A DNA stretch of 64,000 nucleotides from Caulobacter mirabilis (GCF_002749615.1 NZ_CP024201.1:1240001-1304000), one strand, 5' to 3'. Shown: positions 47,331 to 56,660, numbered from the stretch's first letter. Numbers and translations: made by a program. The notes: generated from the sequence alone by a model not told the origin.

Positions 47331-48566
47331 TCAGTCCTCGATCGCGCTGTAGATCAGGGTCTTCAGCTGGCCGCGGAAATCGAAGGTGGCCGAGGGCATC
47401 AGCTGGGTGAGGAAGACCACGCTCAGCTCCTCCTTGGGATCGGCCCAGAAGATGGTCGAGGCCGCGCCGCCCCAGTAGTAGTCGGCGCTGCTGAGGCCGC
47501 CCGTGGCCACCTGGTCGATGGTCATGGCGAAGCCCAGGCCGAAGCCGATGCCGGCGTTGTCGGTCTCCGAGAAGCTGCCGATCGCCATCTTCGTCAGATC
47601 GGCGCCGCCCTTCAGATGGTTCTTCGTCATCAGCTCCAGGGTGCGCGGACCCAGGATCCGCCGGCCGTCCAGCTCGCCGCCCCGGCGCAGCATCTCGGTG
47701 AAGCGCAGGTAGTCGGCCATCGTCCCGGCCAGGCCGCCGCCGCCCGACTTGAACACGGGGTCCTTGAGGTAGGGGCTCTTCTGCGGATCGTCGGCCAGCC
47801 GCAGGCTCTTGTCGGGCATGCGCATGTAGTTGGCGGCGAAGCGATGGGCCTTGTCGGCCGGCACATGGAAGGCGGTGTCGACCATGCCCAGCGGTTCGAA
47901 CACGGCCTCGCGCAGGTACTGGTCCAGTGGAACCCCGCTGACCCGCTCGACCAGCGCGCCGCAGACGTCGGTGGCCAGACTGTACTGCCAGCGCTCGCCC
48001 GGCTGATAGCGCAGCGGGACCTCGGCCAGCTTGGCCATGAACTCGTCCAGCGTCTCCTCGCCGCGCCGCACGCCGACGGCGTCGTAGGCCTTGTCGACCG
48101 GATGCTCGATCGGCAGGCCGCTGAGCTGCGACAGCAGCGAGCCGTAGGTCAGGCCGCCGGTGTGGCTCAGCACGTCCCGGAAGCTGACCGGCCGGGCCGG
48201 CGCCTCGGTGACCATGTCGGCGCCTTCGCCGGAGACCCAGACGCGATGCTTCTTCCATTCGGGCGCGAAGCGATGGACCGGGTCATCGAGCTTGAAGCGG
48301 CCCTGTTCGAACAGGGTCATCAGCGCCACGGAGACGATCGGCTTGGTCATCGAATAGATGCGGACGATGGTGTCGTCGCTCCAGGCCGTCCCGCGCTCGC
48401 GGTCGCGCAGGCCGAAGCTGCGGGCGTAGGCGAGCTGGCCGCGCCGCATGACCGCGACCTGGCAGCCGGGAATCTTGCCGGGCGCGATGTAGTTGCGCTC
48501 CAAGTGGTCGGTGATCCGGTCCAGCCGGTCGGCGTTCAGCCCCGACCACTTCGACTTCGCGTCCAT
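47331..48566 (-). CDS. serine hydrolase, class C beta-lactamase fold (EstB-like esterase)
   Basis: 411 aa from ATG 48566 with GGGAG about 9 nt upstream; the frame stays open far upstream but through other genes. There is no signal peptide, unlike the three other class C-type proteins here, so it is probably cytoplasmic. Active site SxxK is Ser72-Lys75 (YSMTKPIVS), Tyr in WQYSLATDV, and WGGAASTIFW the third element. This set is like the EstB family VIII carboxylesterases. It converges on the hydrolase at 45984-47144. Confidence 0.83.
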   Translation of the reverse strand: MDAKSKWSGLNADRLDRITDHLERNYIAPGKIPGCQVAVMRRGQLAYARSFGLRDRERGTAWSDDTIVRIYSMTKPIVSVALMTLFEQGRFKLDDPVHRFAPEWKKHRVWVSGEGADMVTEAPARPVSFRDVLSHTGGLTYGSLLSQLSGLPIEHPVDKAYDAVGVRRGEETLDEFMAKLAEVPLRYQPGERWQYSLATDVCGALVERVSGVPLDQYLREAVFEPLGMVDTAFHVPADKAHRFAANYMRMPDKSLRLADDPQKSPYLKDPVFKSGGGGLAGTMADYLRFTEMLRRGGELDGRRILGPRTLELMTKNHLKGGADLTKMAIGSFSETDNAGIGFGLGFAMTIDQVATGGLSSADYYWGGAASTIFWADPKEELSVVFLTQLMPSATFDFRGQLKTLIYSAIED

Positions 48567-48643
48567 GTCTCGCTCCCGCCTCTTCTTGTCGCCGGCATGA
48601 TGGCCGGACCTTGGCGGGCTTGGGAAGTCGAAAACGCGGTATG

Positions 48644-49072
48644 CTACCTTGGTCTCGGCGAGGCGTAGAGCGGCGCGACCTTGGGCGCCTTGGGGCCGCC
48701 TTTCCAGATCCGCCCCTCCCGGGTGCGCACCTCGGTGGGGCCGCGCGCGCCGCGGCCGCCGACCATGCCCTTCATGTCCGTGAAGATGCGGTTGGCGTCG
48801 CGGGCGGAGGCCGTGGTGATGCAGACCGTCCGTTCGCCCTCGCGGCCCCAGGGGCGGACCACGCTGCCGACGATCAGCCGGTTGCCGCGCGCGAGGTAGC
48901 TCTCGACCCGTTCGAAGCCCTTCTCGTCGATGCCCATGGCGTAGCTGCTGAACTTCACGCTGACCGAGCAGATGTCGGGATTGGCGGCGGTCGGATCCGG
49001 CCGCACGGTCGCCGTCGCGGGCGCGGGAGCCTGCGCGGCGAACAGGGCCAGGGCGACGATCAGGACGGACAT
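48644..49072 (-). CDS. small secreted protein of unknown function
   Basis: 142 aa with a signal peptide (MSVLIVALALFAAQAPAPA). The mature part includes ANPDICSVSVKFSSYAMGID and ERTVCITTASARDAN, whose Cys residues could pair. The C-terminus is basic and Gly/Pro-rich. No family recognised. It lies 78 bp upstream of the EstB-like gene on the same strand, and is divergent from the M28 peptidase gene across 121 bp. Confidence 0.6.
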   Translation of the reverse strand: MSVLIVALALFAAQAPAPATATVRPDPTAANPDICSVSVKFSSYAMGIDEKGFERVESYLARGNRLIVGSVVRPWGREGERTVCITTASARDANRIFTDMKGMVGGRGARGPTEVRTREGRIWKGGPKAPKVAPLYASPRPR

Positions 49073-49193
49073 AGTGATTCCCCAGTCGAACGTGCGACGC
49101 GGCGATCCTGGCCGCAGTTACCTGAACGCAGGCTGACCGACTTGCGCTCCCTCGAAGGGACGGGCACTGACGGAAGATTCCTGGGGAGGAACG

Positions 49194-50102
49194 ATGATCA
49201 AGCGCATCCATGCCGCCGCGATCCTGGCGCTGCTTCTGGCGACCGGCGCCCACGCCGCGCCGGGCGACCGGGCTCTGGACGACGTCCGCATCCTGTCGGC
49301 CGACGACATGCAGGGCCGCCTGGTCGGGTCGCCCGGCGGCGCCAAGGCTCGCGCCTATATCGTCGAGCGCCTGAGCCAGATCGGTCTGACGGCCGTGGAG
49401 CAGCCCTTCGCCTTCAAGGGGCGGAACAAGGCCGCGCGCACCGGCGTGAACCTGATCGCCAGGATCGACGGGACCGAGCCCGGCGGCCGGGTCATGGTGG
49501 TCACCGCCCACTACGATCATCTGGGCGTCCAGAACGGCGAGATCTACAACGGCGCCGACGACAACGCCTCAGGCGTGGCCGGCCTGCTGGCCGTGGCCGA
49601 AGCGTTCAAGGCCCAGGCGCCGAAGCACGCCGTCTACATCGTGGCGCTGGACGGCGAGGAGGGCGGCCTCCAGGGCGCCAGGGCCTTCGTCGCCGCGCCG
49701 CCGGTTCCGCTCGCGCGCATCGCGCTGAACGTCAACTTCGACATGCTGTCCAAGAACGCCAAGGGCGAGCTCTACGCCGCCGGCGGGTCGCAGAACGCCT
49801 GGGTGAAGGCGCGGCTGGACGCCCTGGCGCCCGGCGCCGCGGTGACGCTGAAGCAGGGGCACGACACCGGCGCCGACGACAGTTTCGACAACTGGACCTA
49901 CCAGTCCGACCACGGCGTCTTCGCCAAGGCCGGCGTGCCCTGGGTCTATTTCGGGGTCGAGGACCACCCCGAGTACCACAAGCCGACCGACGACTTCGCC
50001 ACGATCCCGCAGGCCTTCTTCCTGGGGGCGGTGAAGACGGTGGTCGAGGCCGCGCGGGCGTTCGACGCCCAGCTGGACGGCCTGCCGGAGCGCGCGAAAT
50101 GA
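49194..50102 (+). CDS. exported M28-family metallopeptidase
   Basis: 302 aa with a signal peptide (MIKRIHAAAILALLLATGAH). The M28 di-zinc aminopeptidase core is complete: His106 (TAHYDHLG), Asp122/Asp123 (NGADDNASGV), Glu155-Glu156 (LDGEEGGLQGA), Asp183 (NFDMLSKN) and His262 (PEYHKPTDD). An AGGAACG-type site precedes the ATG. It is followed by the CinA-C gene with a 4-bp ATGA overlap. It is probably a periplasmic aminopeptidase or carboxypeptidase. Confidence 0.9.
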   Translation: MIKRIHAAAILALLLATGAHAAPGDRALDDVRILSADDMQGRLVGSPGGAKARAYIVERLSQIGLTAVEQPFAFKGRNKAARTGVNLIARIDGTEPGGRVMVVTAHYDHLGVQNGEIYNGADDNASGVAGLLAVAEAFKAQAPKHAVYIVALDGEEGGLQGARAFVAAPPVPLARIALNVNFDMLSKNAKGELYAAGGSQNAWVKARLDALAPGAAVTLKQGHDTGADDSFDNWTYQSDHGVFAKAGVPWVYFGVEDHPEYHKPTDDFATIPQAFFLGAVKTVVEAARAFDAQLDGLPERAK

Positions 50103-50590
50103 CCGTCTTCGCCGACCTGATCCCCATCGCCGAACGGATCGCCGCCCGGCTGGTCGAGCGGCAGGAGAGCGTGGCGGTGTCGGAGTCTTCGGCCGGCGGC
50201 CTGGTCTCGGCGGCGCTGCTGGCGGTGCCCAAGGCCAGCGTCTGGTATCAGGGCGCCAGCGTCACCTACACGCCCAACGTCGCCCGCGGCCTGCTGGGCC
50301 TGAGCCGCGGCGACCTGCCGGAGGGCGTGCGGTCCTCGACCGAGCCCTATGCGCTGTTCATGGCCGGGGTGATCCGCGAGAAGCTGCGCGGGACCTGGGG
50401 CCTGTGCGAGACCGGCGCGGCCGGGCCGGAGGGCAACCCCTACGGCGACGCGGCCGGCCATACCTGCGTGGGCGTGGTCGGGCCGACGACGGCGAGCTTC
50501 ACCCTGGAGACCGGGGCGAGCGACCGGCCGGCGAACATGCTGCTGTTCGCCCGGTTCGCGCTGGAGCGGTTCGAGGCGGTCATTCGCTGA
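50099..50590 (+). CDS. CinA C-terminal domain protein (PncC-like nicotinamide nucleotide amidase family)
   Basis: 163 aa starting at ATG 50099, overlapping the M28 gene by ATGA. The family's active-site segment is SVAVSESSAGGLVSAAL (the PncC form has ESCTGG), followed by VTYTPNVARGLLGL, ALFMAGVIREKL and GLCETGAAGPEGNPYG. PncC converts NMN to NaMN. Here the Cys of ESCTGG is Ser, and activity is not assured; many such CinA-C proteins are unproven. The stop TGA is the first part of a repeat. Confidence 0.82.
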   Translation: MTVFADLIPIAERIAARLVERQESVAVSESSAGGLVSAALLAVPKASVWYQGASVTYTPNVARGLLGLSRGDLPEGVRSSTEPYALFMAGVIREKLRGTWGLCETGAAGPEGNPYGDAAGHTCVGVVGPTTASFTLETGASDRPANMLLFARFALERFEAVIR

Positions 50591-50704
50591 TCCTCCCTCT
50601 TGGGGGGAGGGGGACCATGCGAAGCATGGTGGAGGGGGTCCAAGGCCTTTGGCCCGCTCCACCACCCCTGCGGGGTGGTCCCCCTCTCCCGGAGGGAGAG
50701 GATC
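50589..50704. repeat. long inverted repeat, GATCCTCCC/GGGAGAGGATC family (family 3)
   Basis: Arms open GATCCTCCCTCTTGGGGGGAG and close CTCTCCCGGAGGGAGAGGATC, with inner GGGACCATGCGAAGCATGGTGG against CCACCACCCCTGCGGGGTGG. It starts on the last two bases of the CinA-C stop codon. Confidence 0.83.
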
Positions 50705-50722
50705 TCGGGAGACGCCGCCGCG

Positions 50723-50808
50723 GGGGACCTGTAACGCGCAGCGGTGCGTGTCCCCTTCGTCGCCTTCGTCGAAGCGGGGACACGCACGACTTCGCCGAGC
50801 ATGTCCCC
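50723..50808. repeat. GGGGACA hairpin pair (family 1)
   Basis: A partly decayed unit (50723-50755) and a complete unit (50776-50808). It ends 1 bp before the VOC gene stop at 50810, in a gap between convergent genes together with the family 3 element at 50589. Confidence 0.82.
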
Positions 50809-50809
50809 G

Positions 50810-51202
50810 TCACGTCAGCTCGTCATATCCCCGGTTCAGCAGCTGGATCAGGCAGAAGCCGTGGCCGAACGGGTCGGCCATGTTGGCGATGCGGCCCCAG
50901 GCGCCGTCCGGCGGCCTGCGTTCCACGAGCGCTCCGGCCGCTGTGGCCCGATCGACCGCCATGTCGAGGTCCTCGACCAGGATATCGAGGTGCACGGGGC
51001 TCCAGTGCCGGTCGTAGCGACGCGGGTCACCGCCCGCGCCGGTCGTCCCCGGCGCCTTTTCCAGCAGGTGGAACAGCGCGCTCTCGCCGGTCAGCTCCAC
51101 CACCCCGTCGAACCGTCGGGTGACCGCCAGGTCGAAGGCGGCTGTGTAGAAGGCCTCGGCGGCGGCCAGGTCCGGGACGTCGATATTGACGATCAGCTTC
51201 AT
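50810..51202 (-). CDS. VOC-superfamily protein
   Basis: 130 aa from ATG 51202 (MKLIVNIDVPDLAAAEAFY) with GGGAG about 8-12 nt upstream. The longer frame to 51334 would run through an inverted repeat and is rejected. It has the one-domain glyoxalase/dioxygenase layout, with HWSPVHLDILVEDLDMAVDR and RIANMADPFGHGFCLIQLL as the repeated half. It is downstream of purL on the same strand but separated by that repeat and probably not part of the purine unit. Confidence 0.82.
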   Translation of the reverse strand: MKLIVNIDVPDLAAAEAFYTAAFDLAVTRRFDGVVELTGESALFHLLEKAPGTTGAGGDPRRYDRHWSPVHLDILVEDLDMAVDRATAAGALVERRPPDGAWGRIANMADPFGHGFCLIQLLNRGYDELT

Positions 51203-51241
51203 GCGCTCATCTCCCTCGCGCCGAACTCGATCCCATTCTCC

Positions 51242-51366
51242 GTCATCCTCGCGCTTGTCGCGAGGACCCATGAACACCGGCAGGCAGCAAGAGGGGCGCG
51301 GATCGCTCCGCGCCCCTTCCTTTCGACTCATCACGCATGGGTCCTCGCGACGAGCGCGAGGATGAC
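51242..51366. repeat. long inverted repeat between purL and a VOC gene (family 5)
   Basis: 31-nt arms, GTCATCCTCGCGCTTGTCGC... (51242-51272) and its near-perfect inverse at 51336-51366. The middle has a second hairpin, AGGGGCGCGGA-TCGC-TCCGCGCCCCT (51292-51317), flanked by A and T runs. Confidence 0.82.
51292..51317 (-). terminator. possible purL terminator inside the family 5 repeat
   Basis: An 11-bp GC stem with a 4-nt loop about 65-90 bp beyond the purL stop in the direction of purL transcription. On that strand it is followed by only a short CTTGCTG, so it is not a canonical U-tract terminator. Confidence 0.5.
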
Positions 51367-51380
51367 GCCGGTGAGGGACG

Positions 51381-53579
51381 CTACCCCATGTAGCCCGGCA
51401 TCCAGTCCTCGTGGGCCGAGCGCAGCTTCGCCAGCGGGATGCTGAACAGGTCCTTGGAGGCGAAGATCTCGCCCTCGGCGTGGCCGACGACGCTGGCGTG
51501 CAGCCCGGCCGCCGTCGCCGCGGCGATCAGGCCCTCGGCGTCGTCGGTCGCGATCAGGTAGCGGGCCTGGTCTTCGCCGAACAGGAACGGATGGGCGTGC
51601 GTCTGGCTGCTGGCGTCCAGCGCCACGCCGACGTTGCTGGCCAGGGCCAGGTCGGCCGCCGCGACCAGCAGGCCGCCGTCCGACAGATCGTGGACTACGG
51701 TGACGTCGCCCGACTGGATCAGGCCGCGGACGAAGTCGCCCGTCTTGCGCTCCAGCGCCAGGTCGACCGGCGGCGGGGCGCCGTCCTCGCGGCCCAGCAC
51801 TTCGCGCAGATAGATCGAGGCGCCCAGTTCGCCGTGGTTCTGGCCGACGACGACCAGGGTCTGGCCGGCCTTCAGGGCCGAGAAGTCCGCCCGCACGCCG
51901 TAGTCGGCCAGCAGGCCGACGCCGCCCACGGTCGGGGTCGGCGGAATGGCTGCGCCGTTGGTCTCGTTGTAGAGGCTGACGTTGCCGCTCACGACCGGGA
52001 AGTCCAGTGCGCGGCAGGCCTCCGCCATCCCTTCGATCGCCTTGACGATCTGGCCCATGATCTCGGGGCGCTCGGGGTTGCCGAAGTTGAGGTTGTCGGT
52101 GATCGCGATCGGCTCGGCGCCGGTGGCGGTCAGGTTCCGCCAGGCTTCCGCCACCGCCTGCTTGCCGCCCTCGTAGGGATCGTTCTGGACGTAGCGCGGG
52201 GTGCAGTCGCTGGTCACGGCCAGGGCCTTGCGGCTGCCGTGGACGCGCACGACGCCGGCGTCGGCGCCGGTGGCGCTGTCCTCCAGCGTGTCGGCCATGA
52301 CGTGGCGGTCGTACTGTTCCCAGACCCAGCGCTTGGACGCCATGTCGGGGCAGCCGATGACCTTCAGCACGGCCGCTTCCCAGTCGGTCGGGGCGGGGAC
52401 CTGGCCGGGGTCGAGGCGCGGCTGCTTGGCCGGCTCCACCCACGGGCGGTCATAGAGCGGCGCGTCGTCGGACAGCGGGCTCAGCGGGATGTCGCAGACC
52501 ACCTCGCCCTGGTGCTTCAGGACGATGTGGCCGGTGTCGGTGGTGCGGCCGATGACGGCGGCGTCCAGGCCCCACTTTTCGAAGATGGCGTGGCCTTCGT
52601 GCTCGCGGCCGGGCTTCAGGATCGCCAGCATGCGCTCCTGGCTCTCCGACAGCATCATCTCGTAGGCGGTCATGCCCTCTTCGCGCTGGGGCACGTGGTC
52701 GAGGTCCAGCTCGATGCCGACGCCGCCCTTGCCGGCCATCTCGACCGACGAGGAGGTCAGGCCGGCCGCGCCCATGTCCTGGATCGCGGCCACCGCGCCG
52801 GTGCGCATCAGCTCCAGGGTCGCCTCGATCAGCAGCTTCTCGGCGAAGGGATCGCCGACCTGGACGGTGGGCCGCTTCTCGTCGCTGTCCTCGTCGAACT
52901 CCGCCGAGGCCATGGTCGCGCCGTGGATGCCGTCGCGGCCGGTCTTGGAGCCGAAGTAGACCACCGGCAGGCCGGCGGCGGGGGCGGCCGAGTAGAAGAT
53001 CTTGTCCGCGTCGGCCAGGCCCACGCACATGGCGTTGACCAGGATGTTGCCGTCATAGCCGCGGTGGAAGTTGGTCTCGCCCGCCACGGTCGGCACGCCC
53101 ACGCAGTTGCCGTAGCCGGCGATGCCCGCCACGACGCCGCTGACCAGACGCTTGGTCTTGGGGTGGCTCGGATCGCCGAAGCGCAGGGCGTTCAGCAGGG
53201 CGATCGGCCGCGCGCCCATGGTGAACACATCGCGCATGATGCCGCCCACGCCCGTCGCCGCGCCCTGGTAGGGCTCGATGTAGGACGGGTGGTTGTGGCT
53301 CTCCATCTTGAAGATGCAGGCCTGGCCGTCGCCGATGTCGACGACGCCGGCGTTCTCGCCCGGGCCGCAGATGACCTTCGGCCCCGTGGTCGGGAACTTG
53401 CCGAGGTGTTTGCGGCTCGACTTGTAGGAGCAGTGCTCGCTCCACATCACCGAAAAGACGCCCAGCTCCACCAGGTTCGGCTCGCGGCCGAGGCGGTTCA
53501 GGATGACGTCGTACTCTTCCGGCTTGAGGCCGAATTCGACGGCCGTTTCGGCCATGCTCTTAGCGGGGGAGGCGGTCAT
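51381..53579 (-). CDS. purL: phosphoribosylformylglycinamidine synthase subunit PurL
   Basis: Synthetase subunit that turns FGAR into FGAM in purine synthesis, using ammonia channelled from PurQ through PurS. 732 aa is the small-type PurL of organisms with separate PurS and PurQ. Landmarks are [59 protein letters not shown] and [15 protein letters not shown]. It lies on the same strand as purC-purS-purQ but is separated from them by a HEAT-like gene, repeats and an opposed cyclophilin gene, so it needs its own promoter, probably in the 58-bp gap before the cyclophilin gene. Confidence 0.97.
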   Translation of the reverse strand: MTASPAKSMAETAVEFGLKPEEYDVILNRLGREPNLVELGVFSVMWSEHCSYKSSRKHLGKFPTTGPKVICGPGENAGVVDIGDGQACIFKMESHNHPSYIEPYQGAATGVGGIMRDVFTMGARPIALLNALRFGDPSHPKTKRLVSGVVAGIAGYGNCVGVPTVAGETNFHRGYDGNILVNAMCVGLADADKIFYSAAPAAGLPVVYFGSKTGRDGIHGATMASAEFDEDSDEKRPTVQVGDPFAEKLLIEATLELMRTGAVAAIQDMGAAGLTSSSVEMAGKGGVGIELDLDHVPQREEGMTAYEMMLSESQERMLAILKPGREHEGHAIFEKWGLDAAVIGRTTDTGHIVLKHQGEVVCDIPLSPLSDDAPLYDRPWVEPAKQPRLDPGQVPAPTDWEAAVLKVIGCPDMASKRWVWEQYDRHVMADTLEDSATGADAGVVRVHGSRKALAVTSDCTPRYVQNDPYEGGKQAVAEAWRNLTATGAEPIAITDNLNFGNPERPEIMGQIVKAIEGMAEACRALDFPVVSGNVSLYNETNGAAIPPTPTVGGVGLLADYGVRADFSALKAGQTLVVVGQNHGELGASIYLREVLGREDGAPPPVDLALERKTGDFVRGLIQSGDVTVVHDLSDGGLLVAAADLALASNVGVALDASSQTHAHPFLFGEDQARYLIATDDAEGLIAAATAAGLHASVVGHAEGEIFASKDLFSIPLAKLRSAHEDWMPGYMG

Positions 53580-53637
53580 GCGGGGCCCTTAGCGGATTCC
53601 GCTCGAAATGTCACAGCGGGCGAGTCACTGTCGCGCC

Positions 53638-54243
53638 ATGACGCAGCATCGCAGATCGGTCCTGGCCGCCATCGCCGCCCTGCCGCTGGCGGGACCGGCC
53701 CTGGCGCAGGCCCCGGCGCCGCGTGTGCGCATCGAGACGCCGAAGGGCGCAGTCGTGCTGGAGCTCTATCCGGACAAGGCGCCGGTCACGGCGGGCAACT
53801 TCCTGCGCTACGTCGACGAGAACCGCTACGAGGGCGGGGTCTTCTACCGGGCGCTGCGGCTGGGCTTCGCGCCGGAGCGGGGGCTGCTGCAGGGCGGGCT
53901 GAACGGGATCGAGACCAAGGCCCTGCCGCCGATCGCCCACGAGCCGACCAGCCAGACGGGTCTCAAGCACCTGGACGGGACCGTCTCGATGGCCCGGTTC
54001 GACCCCGGCACGGCCAAATGCGAGTTCTTCATCTGTGTCGGCGACAGCCCCTATTTCGACGCCGACCCGAAGCAGCCCGGCGACAACCTGGGCTTCGCCG
54101 CCTTCGGCCAGGTGATCGAGGGCATGGACGTGGTCCGCGCCCTGCACCAGCTGCCGGTCTCCGAGACCGCTGGCGCCGAATTCGGCATGAAGGGCCAGAT
54201 GCTGGAGCCGCCCGTGCCGATCACCAGCATCAAGCGGGTCTAG
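53638..54243 (+). CDS. exported cyclophilin-type peptidyl-prolyl isomerase
   Basis: 201 aa from ATG 53638 (MTQHRRSVLAAIAALPLAG), which begins a signal peptide with cleavage near LAQA; a twin Arg is present. The cyclophilin domain has VRIETPKGAVVLELYPDKAP, FLRYVDENRYEGGVFYRAL, SMARFDPGTAKCEFFICVGD and FAAFGQVIEGMDVVRAL. Several residues around the active site are typical of the divergent bacterial periplasmic type. It is divergent from purL across 58 bp; no functional link to purines is evident. Confidence 0.88.
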   Translation: MTQHRRSVLAAIAALPLAGPALAQAPAPRVRIETPKGAVVLELYPDKAPVTAGNFLRYVDENRYEGGVFYRALRLGFAPERGLLQGGLNGIETKALPPIAHEPTSQTGLKHLDGTVSMARFDPGTAKCEFFICVGDSPYFDADPKQPGDNLGFAAFGQVIEGMDVVRALHQLPVSETAGAEFGMKGQMLEPPVPITSIKRV

Positions 54244-54246
54244 CCG

Positions 54247-54322
54247 GGGGACATGCTCCGAAGGTGCGTGTCCCCGCTCGGACGCGCTGCTCTGGGGACA
54301 CGTACCTGCGGTACATGTCCCC
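54247..54322. repeat. GGGGACA hairpin pair (family 1)
   Basis: Units 54247-54275 (GGGGACATGCTCCGAAGG...CGTGTCCCC) and 54294-54322 (GGGGACACGTACCTGCGG...CATGTCCCC): the best-preserved inverted pair in the window. It starts 3 bp after the cyclophilin stop. Confidence 0.87.
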
Positions 54323-54352
54323 AGCCGATGTAAGCGTGAAGGTTCCTCAGTA

Positions 54353-54505
54353 GATCCTCCCCTCTGGGGGAGGTGGCTCGGCGAAGCCGAGACGGAGGGG
54401 GTTATGTGCGGGCCGAGACCCGCCATCCCGCCGATCCCACAACTGAAGCCGTAGCCCCCTCAGTCGTCGCTGCGCGCCGACAGCTCCCCCAGAGGGGAGC
54501 ATCCA
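54353..54505. repeat. inverted repeat, GATCCTCCCC...GGGGAGCATC family, overlapping a gene 3' end (family 3)
   Basis: Opens GATCCTCCCCTCTGGGGGAG and closes CTCCCCCAGAGGGGAGCATC like the 42697 copy. On the minus strand the right part is coding: it gives the last residues GCSPLGELSARSDD and the stop of the HEAT-like gene. Confidence 0.83.
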
Positions 54506-55683
54506 GGCGCGGCGAATAGTCCGGCGGTGTTGGGGTCGGCGTCGAAGCGGCATTCCTCGGCGATCCACGTCGGCGTCTGCCCTGCCTTGACCAGATGCGA
54601 GACGGCGTCGCCGCGGCACATGCTGCAGGGGGTGTGCTCGTAGAGCGCGACGAGGATGTCGAGGCTCTCGTCGATCGGCGGGTTGTTCTCGCCAATCAGG
54701 TCCAGGACGGCGAGGCTGAGATCGTGGGCGACCTCGTCGCTCGGAGCGTCGCGCAGCATCGGCAGCAGCAGGTCGAAGTCCCCCGGCCGATAGTTCGCCT
54801 GCAAAAGCCGGGCGCCGCGCGGCTTGCCCGCCCGAAGCTGCTGCAGGGCCATCTCTCGGACGAGTGGAGAGGCGATCCATCCGAGCGCCAGCGTCGCCGA
54901 CCAGGAGGCTCTCGAATCCGAGCCGTTCATCCAGCCGACCAGTTCGGCGGGGCCTCCGATGAAGCGACGCCGCGCGAACAATCTGAGGTAGGGACGGGCG
55001 AGACCGACCTGTGTCTGCGAGCGGAAATCCTCGCAGATCAGGCGCCATTCATCGTCGGACAGCACCTTGTACAGAGCGCCGCGGGGTCCGATTCCTCGGC
55101 GCAGCTCCGCGCGGACAGTCGGGAAGTCGCGTGGCCAGTCGGCGTACAACGTGGGGGCGTCAGGGGCCTCCAAATGCGCCATGAGCCGCTCTAAGCTCGG
55201 ATGCTCCGCGCGGGCGGCGCTCAGCGCGCGGTCGATGTCCGGCTTGCCGCGCGTCTTCAGGGCGTCGAGCAGGTGCTTCCCCCGCCATCCGTCCTCGTCC
55301 AGGTCCTGTTCCAGCCGTTCGGCGCACCGGAGCAGGGCGGGCAGTCCATCGAGCCGGACCATCGCCTCCATGGCGTCCAGCCGGCCCTCGTCCGGCAGGT
55401 CCGCGTAGGCCCGTCGAACCGCCGCCGCCTCGGCTTCCCCGCCCTCGGCGGCCAGGCGCGCGATCACGTCGAACAGGAGCGCGACGTCCACGTCCGGATC
55501 GTCGATGCGCGAGGCCAGCCGGGTGAAGAGTCGCGTCCGGTCCCCCGTCTCGAGGATCAGGCGCGCCAGATAGGCGCTCCGGTCGTGCTCGCACTGTGGG
55601 TCGTAGGCCTGGTTGTGAAGGCAGGCGTGAACCAGCGCCTCCTCGAACGGTGCCGGGTCGCCGGCCCGCCTCAGGAGTAGCAT
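54460..55683 (-). CDS. HEAT-like helical repeat protein of unknown function
   Basis: 407 aa from ATG 55683, nearly all helical with repeated hydrophobic/charged spacing that resembles HEAT/ARM repeats (for instance RRAYADLPDEGRLDAMEAMV and REMALQQLRAGKPRGARLL). No family recognised. The frame stays open upstream to the purQ stop with protein-like sequence ([19 protein letters not shown]), but the only candidate start there is a CTG at 55752; the true N-terminus may thus be about 23 residues earlier. The last 14 residues are from a repeat. It follows purQ on the same strand. Confidence 0.6.
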   Translation of the reverse strand: MLLLRRAGDPAPFEEALVHACLHNQAYDPQCEHDRSAYLARLILETGDRTRLFTRLASRIDDPDVDVALLFDVIARLAAEGGEAEAAAVRRAYADLPDEGRLDAMEAMVRLDGLPALLRCAERLEQDLDEDGWRGKHLLDALKTRGKPDIDRALSAARAEHPSLERLMAHLEAPDAPTLYADWPRDFPTVRAELRRGIGPRGALYKVLSDDEWRLICEDFRSQTQVGLARPYLRLFARRRFIGGPAELVGWMNGSDSRASWSATLALGWIASPLVREMALQQLRAGKPRGARLLQANYRPGDFDLLLPMLRDAPSDEVAHDLSLAVLDLIGENNPPIDESLDILVALYEHTPCSMCRGDAVSHLVKAGQTPTWIAEECRFDADPNTAGLFAAPGCSPLGELSARSDD

Positions 55684-55756
55684 CGCGCGCCCCGACCCCC
55701 TGGCCAGGGCGGTGGTGAAGTCCTTGAGGTCGGGGATGATCGCCGTCGTCAGAGCC

Positions 55757-56419
55757 CTACGCGCTGGCCAGGGCGCTCTGGAACAGGATGGCGCCGTCGG
55801 CCGAGCCCAGTTCTTCCTCGAAGGCGCGGTCAGGATGCGGCATCAGGCCCAGGACGTTGCCGGCCGGGTTGACGATGCCGGCGATGTCGTCGACCGAGCC
55901 GTTCGGATTGTCGACATAGCGGAACGCCACCTGGCCCTCGCCCTCGATCCGCGCCAGGGTCTCGGCGTCGGCGAAGAAGTTGCCCTCGCCGTTGCCGATG
56001 GTCATCGTCACCTCGCGACGGCCCTGGTAGCCGGCGGTGAACCGGGTCTGGGCGTTGGTCACTTCCAGCGCCACCGGCTTGCAGATGTACTTCAGGCCCT
56101 CGTTGCGCAGCAGGGCTCCCGGCAGCAGGCCGGCCTCGCACAGGATCTGGAAGCCGTTGCAGATGCCGACCGTGGCCACGCCGCGGTTGGCGGCCGCGAC
56201 CACCTCCTGCATCACCGGCGACAGGGCGGCCATGGCCCCGCAGCGCAGGTAGTCCCCGTAGGAGAACCCGCCCGGCAGCACGATCAGGTCCAGCCCTTCG
56301 GGCAGGGCCGTCTCCTTGTGCCAGACCATCTCGACCTGGGCGCCGGTGGAGCGCTCGACGGCGACGGCGCAATCCCGGTCGCAGTTGGAGCCGGGGAAGA
56401 CGATGACGGCGGCTTTCAC
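55757..56419 (-). CDS. purQ: phosphoribosylformylglycinamidine synthase subunit PurQ (glutaminase)
   Basis: Class I glutamine amidotransferase that supplies ammonia to PurL. 220 aa from a GTG start at 56419, one base after the purS stop, so coupled to it. The triad is Cys87 ([10 protein letters not shown]), His195 ([10 protein letters not shown]) and a Glu in EEELG (201-203). The opening [13 protein letters not shown] is the family signature. It is part of purC-purS-purQ on the minus strand. Confidence 0.97.
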   Translation of the reverse strand: MKAAVIVFPGSNCDRDCAVAVERSTGAQVEMVWHKETALPEGLDLIVLPGGFSYGDYLRCGAMAALSPVMQEVVAAANRGVATVGICNGFQILCEAGLLPGALLRNEGLKYICKPVALEVTNAQTRFTAGYQGRREVTMTIGNGEGNFFADAETLARIEGEGQVAFRYVDNPNGSVDDIAGIVNPAGNVLGLMPHPDRAFEEELGSADGAILFQSALASA

Positions 56420-56420
56420 G

Positions 56421-56660
56421 TCAGGCCACCTCGACGCGGTAGCTCTCGATCACGGTGTTGGCGAGCAGCTTCTCGCACATCGCCTTCACCTCGGTCTCGG
56501 CGGCGGCCTTGTCGGTCGCGGCCAGGTCGAAGGTCAGGGTCTTGCCGACGCGGACGTCCTTGACCCCATCCCATCCCAGCCCGTGCAGGGCGCTCTCGAC
56601 GGCCTTGCCCTGGACGTCGAGGACGCCGGGCTTCAGGAAAACATGAACGGTGGCTTTCAT
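56421..56660 (-). CDS. purS: phosphoribosylformylglycinamidine synthase subunit PurS
   Basis: 79 aa, the small structural subunit that joins PurQ and PurL. The family sequence is [20 protein letters not shown], then [17 protein letters not shown] and [18 protein letters not shown]. It lies between purC (50-bp gap) and purQ (1-bp gap). Confidence 0.96.
   Translation of the reverse strand: MKATVHVFLKPGVLDVQGKAVESALHGLGWDGVKDVRVGKTLTFDLAATDKAAAETEVKAMCEKLLANTVIESYRVEVA

Noticed and set aside
48611-50590. A 659-codon open frame on the plus strand from 48611
   Set aside because: Only its last 163 codons (CinA-C) look like a protein; the rest is Arg/Pro/Gly-rich out-of-frame reading of the M28 gene and antisense of the small secreted protein.
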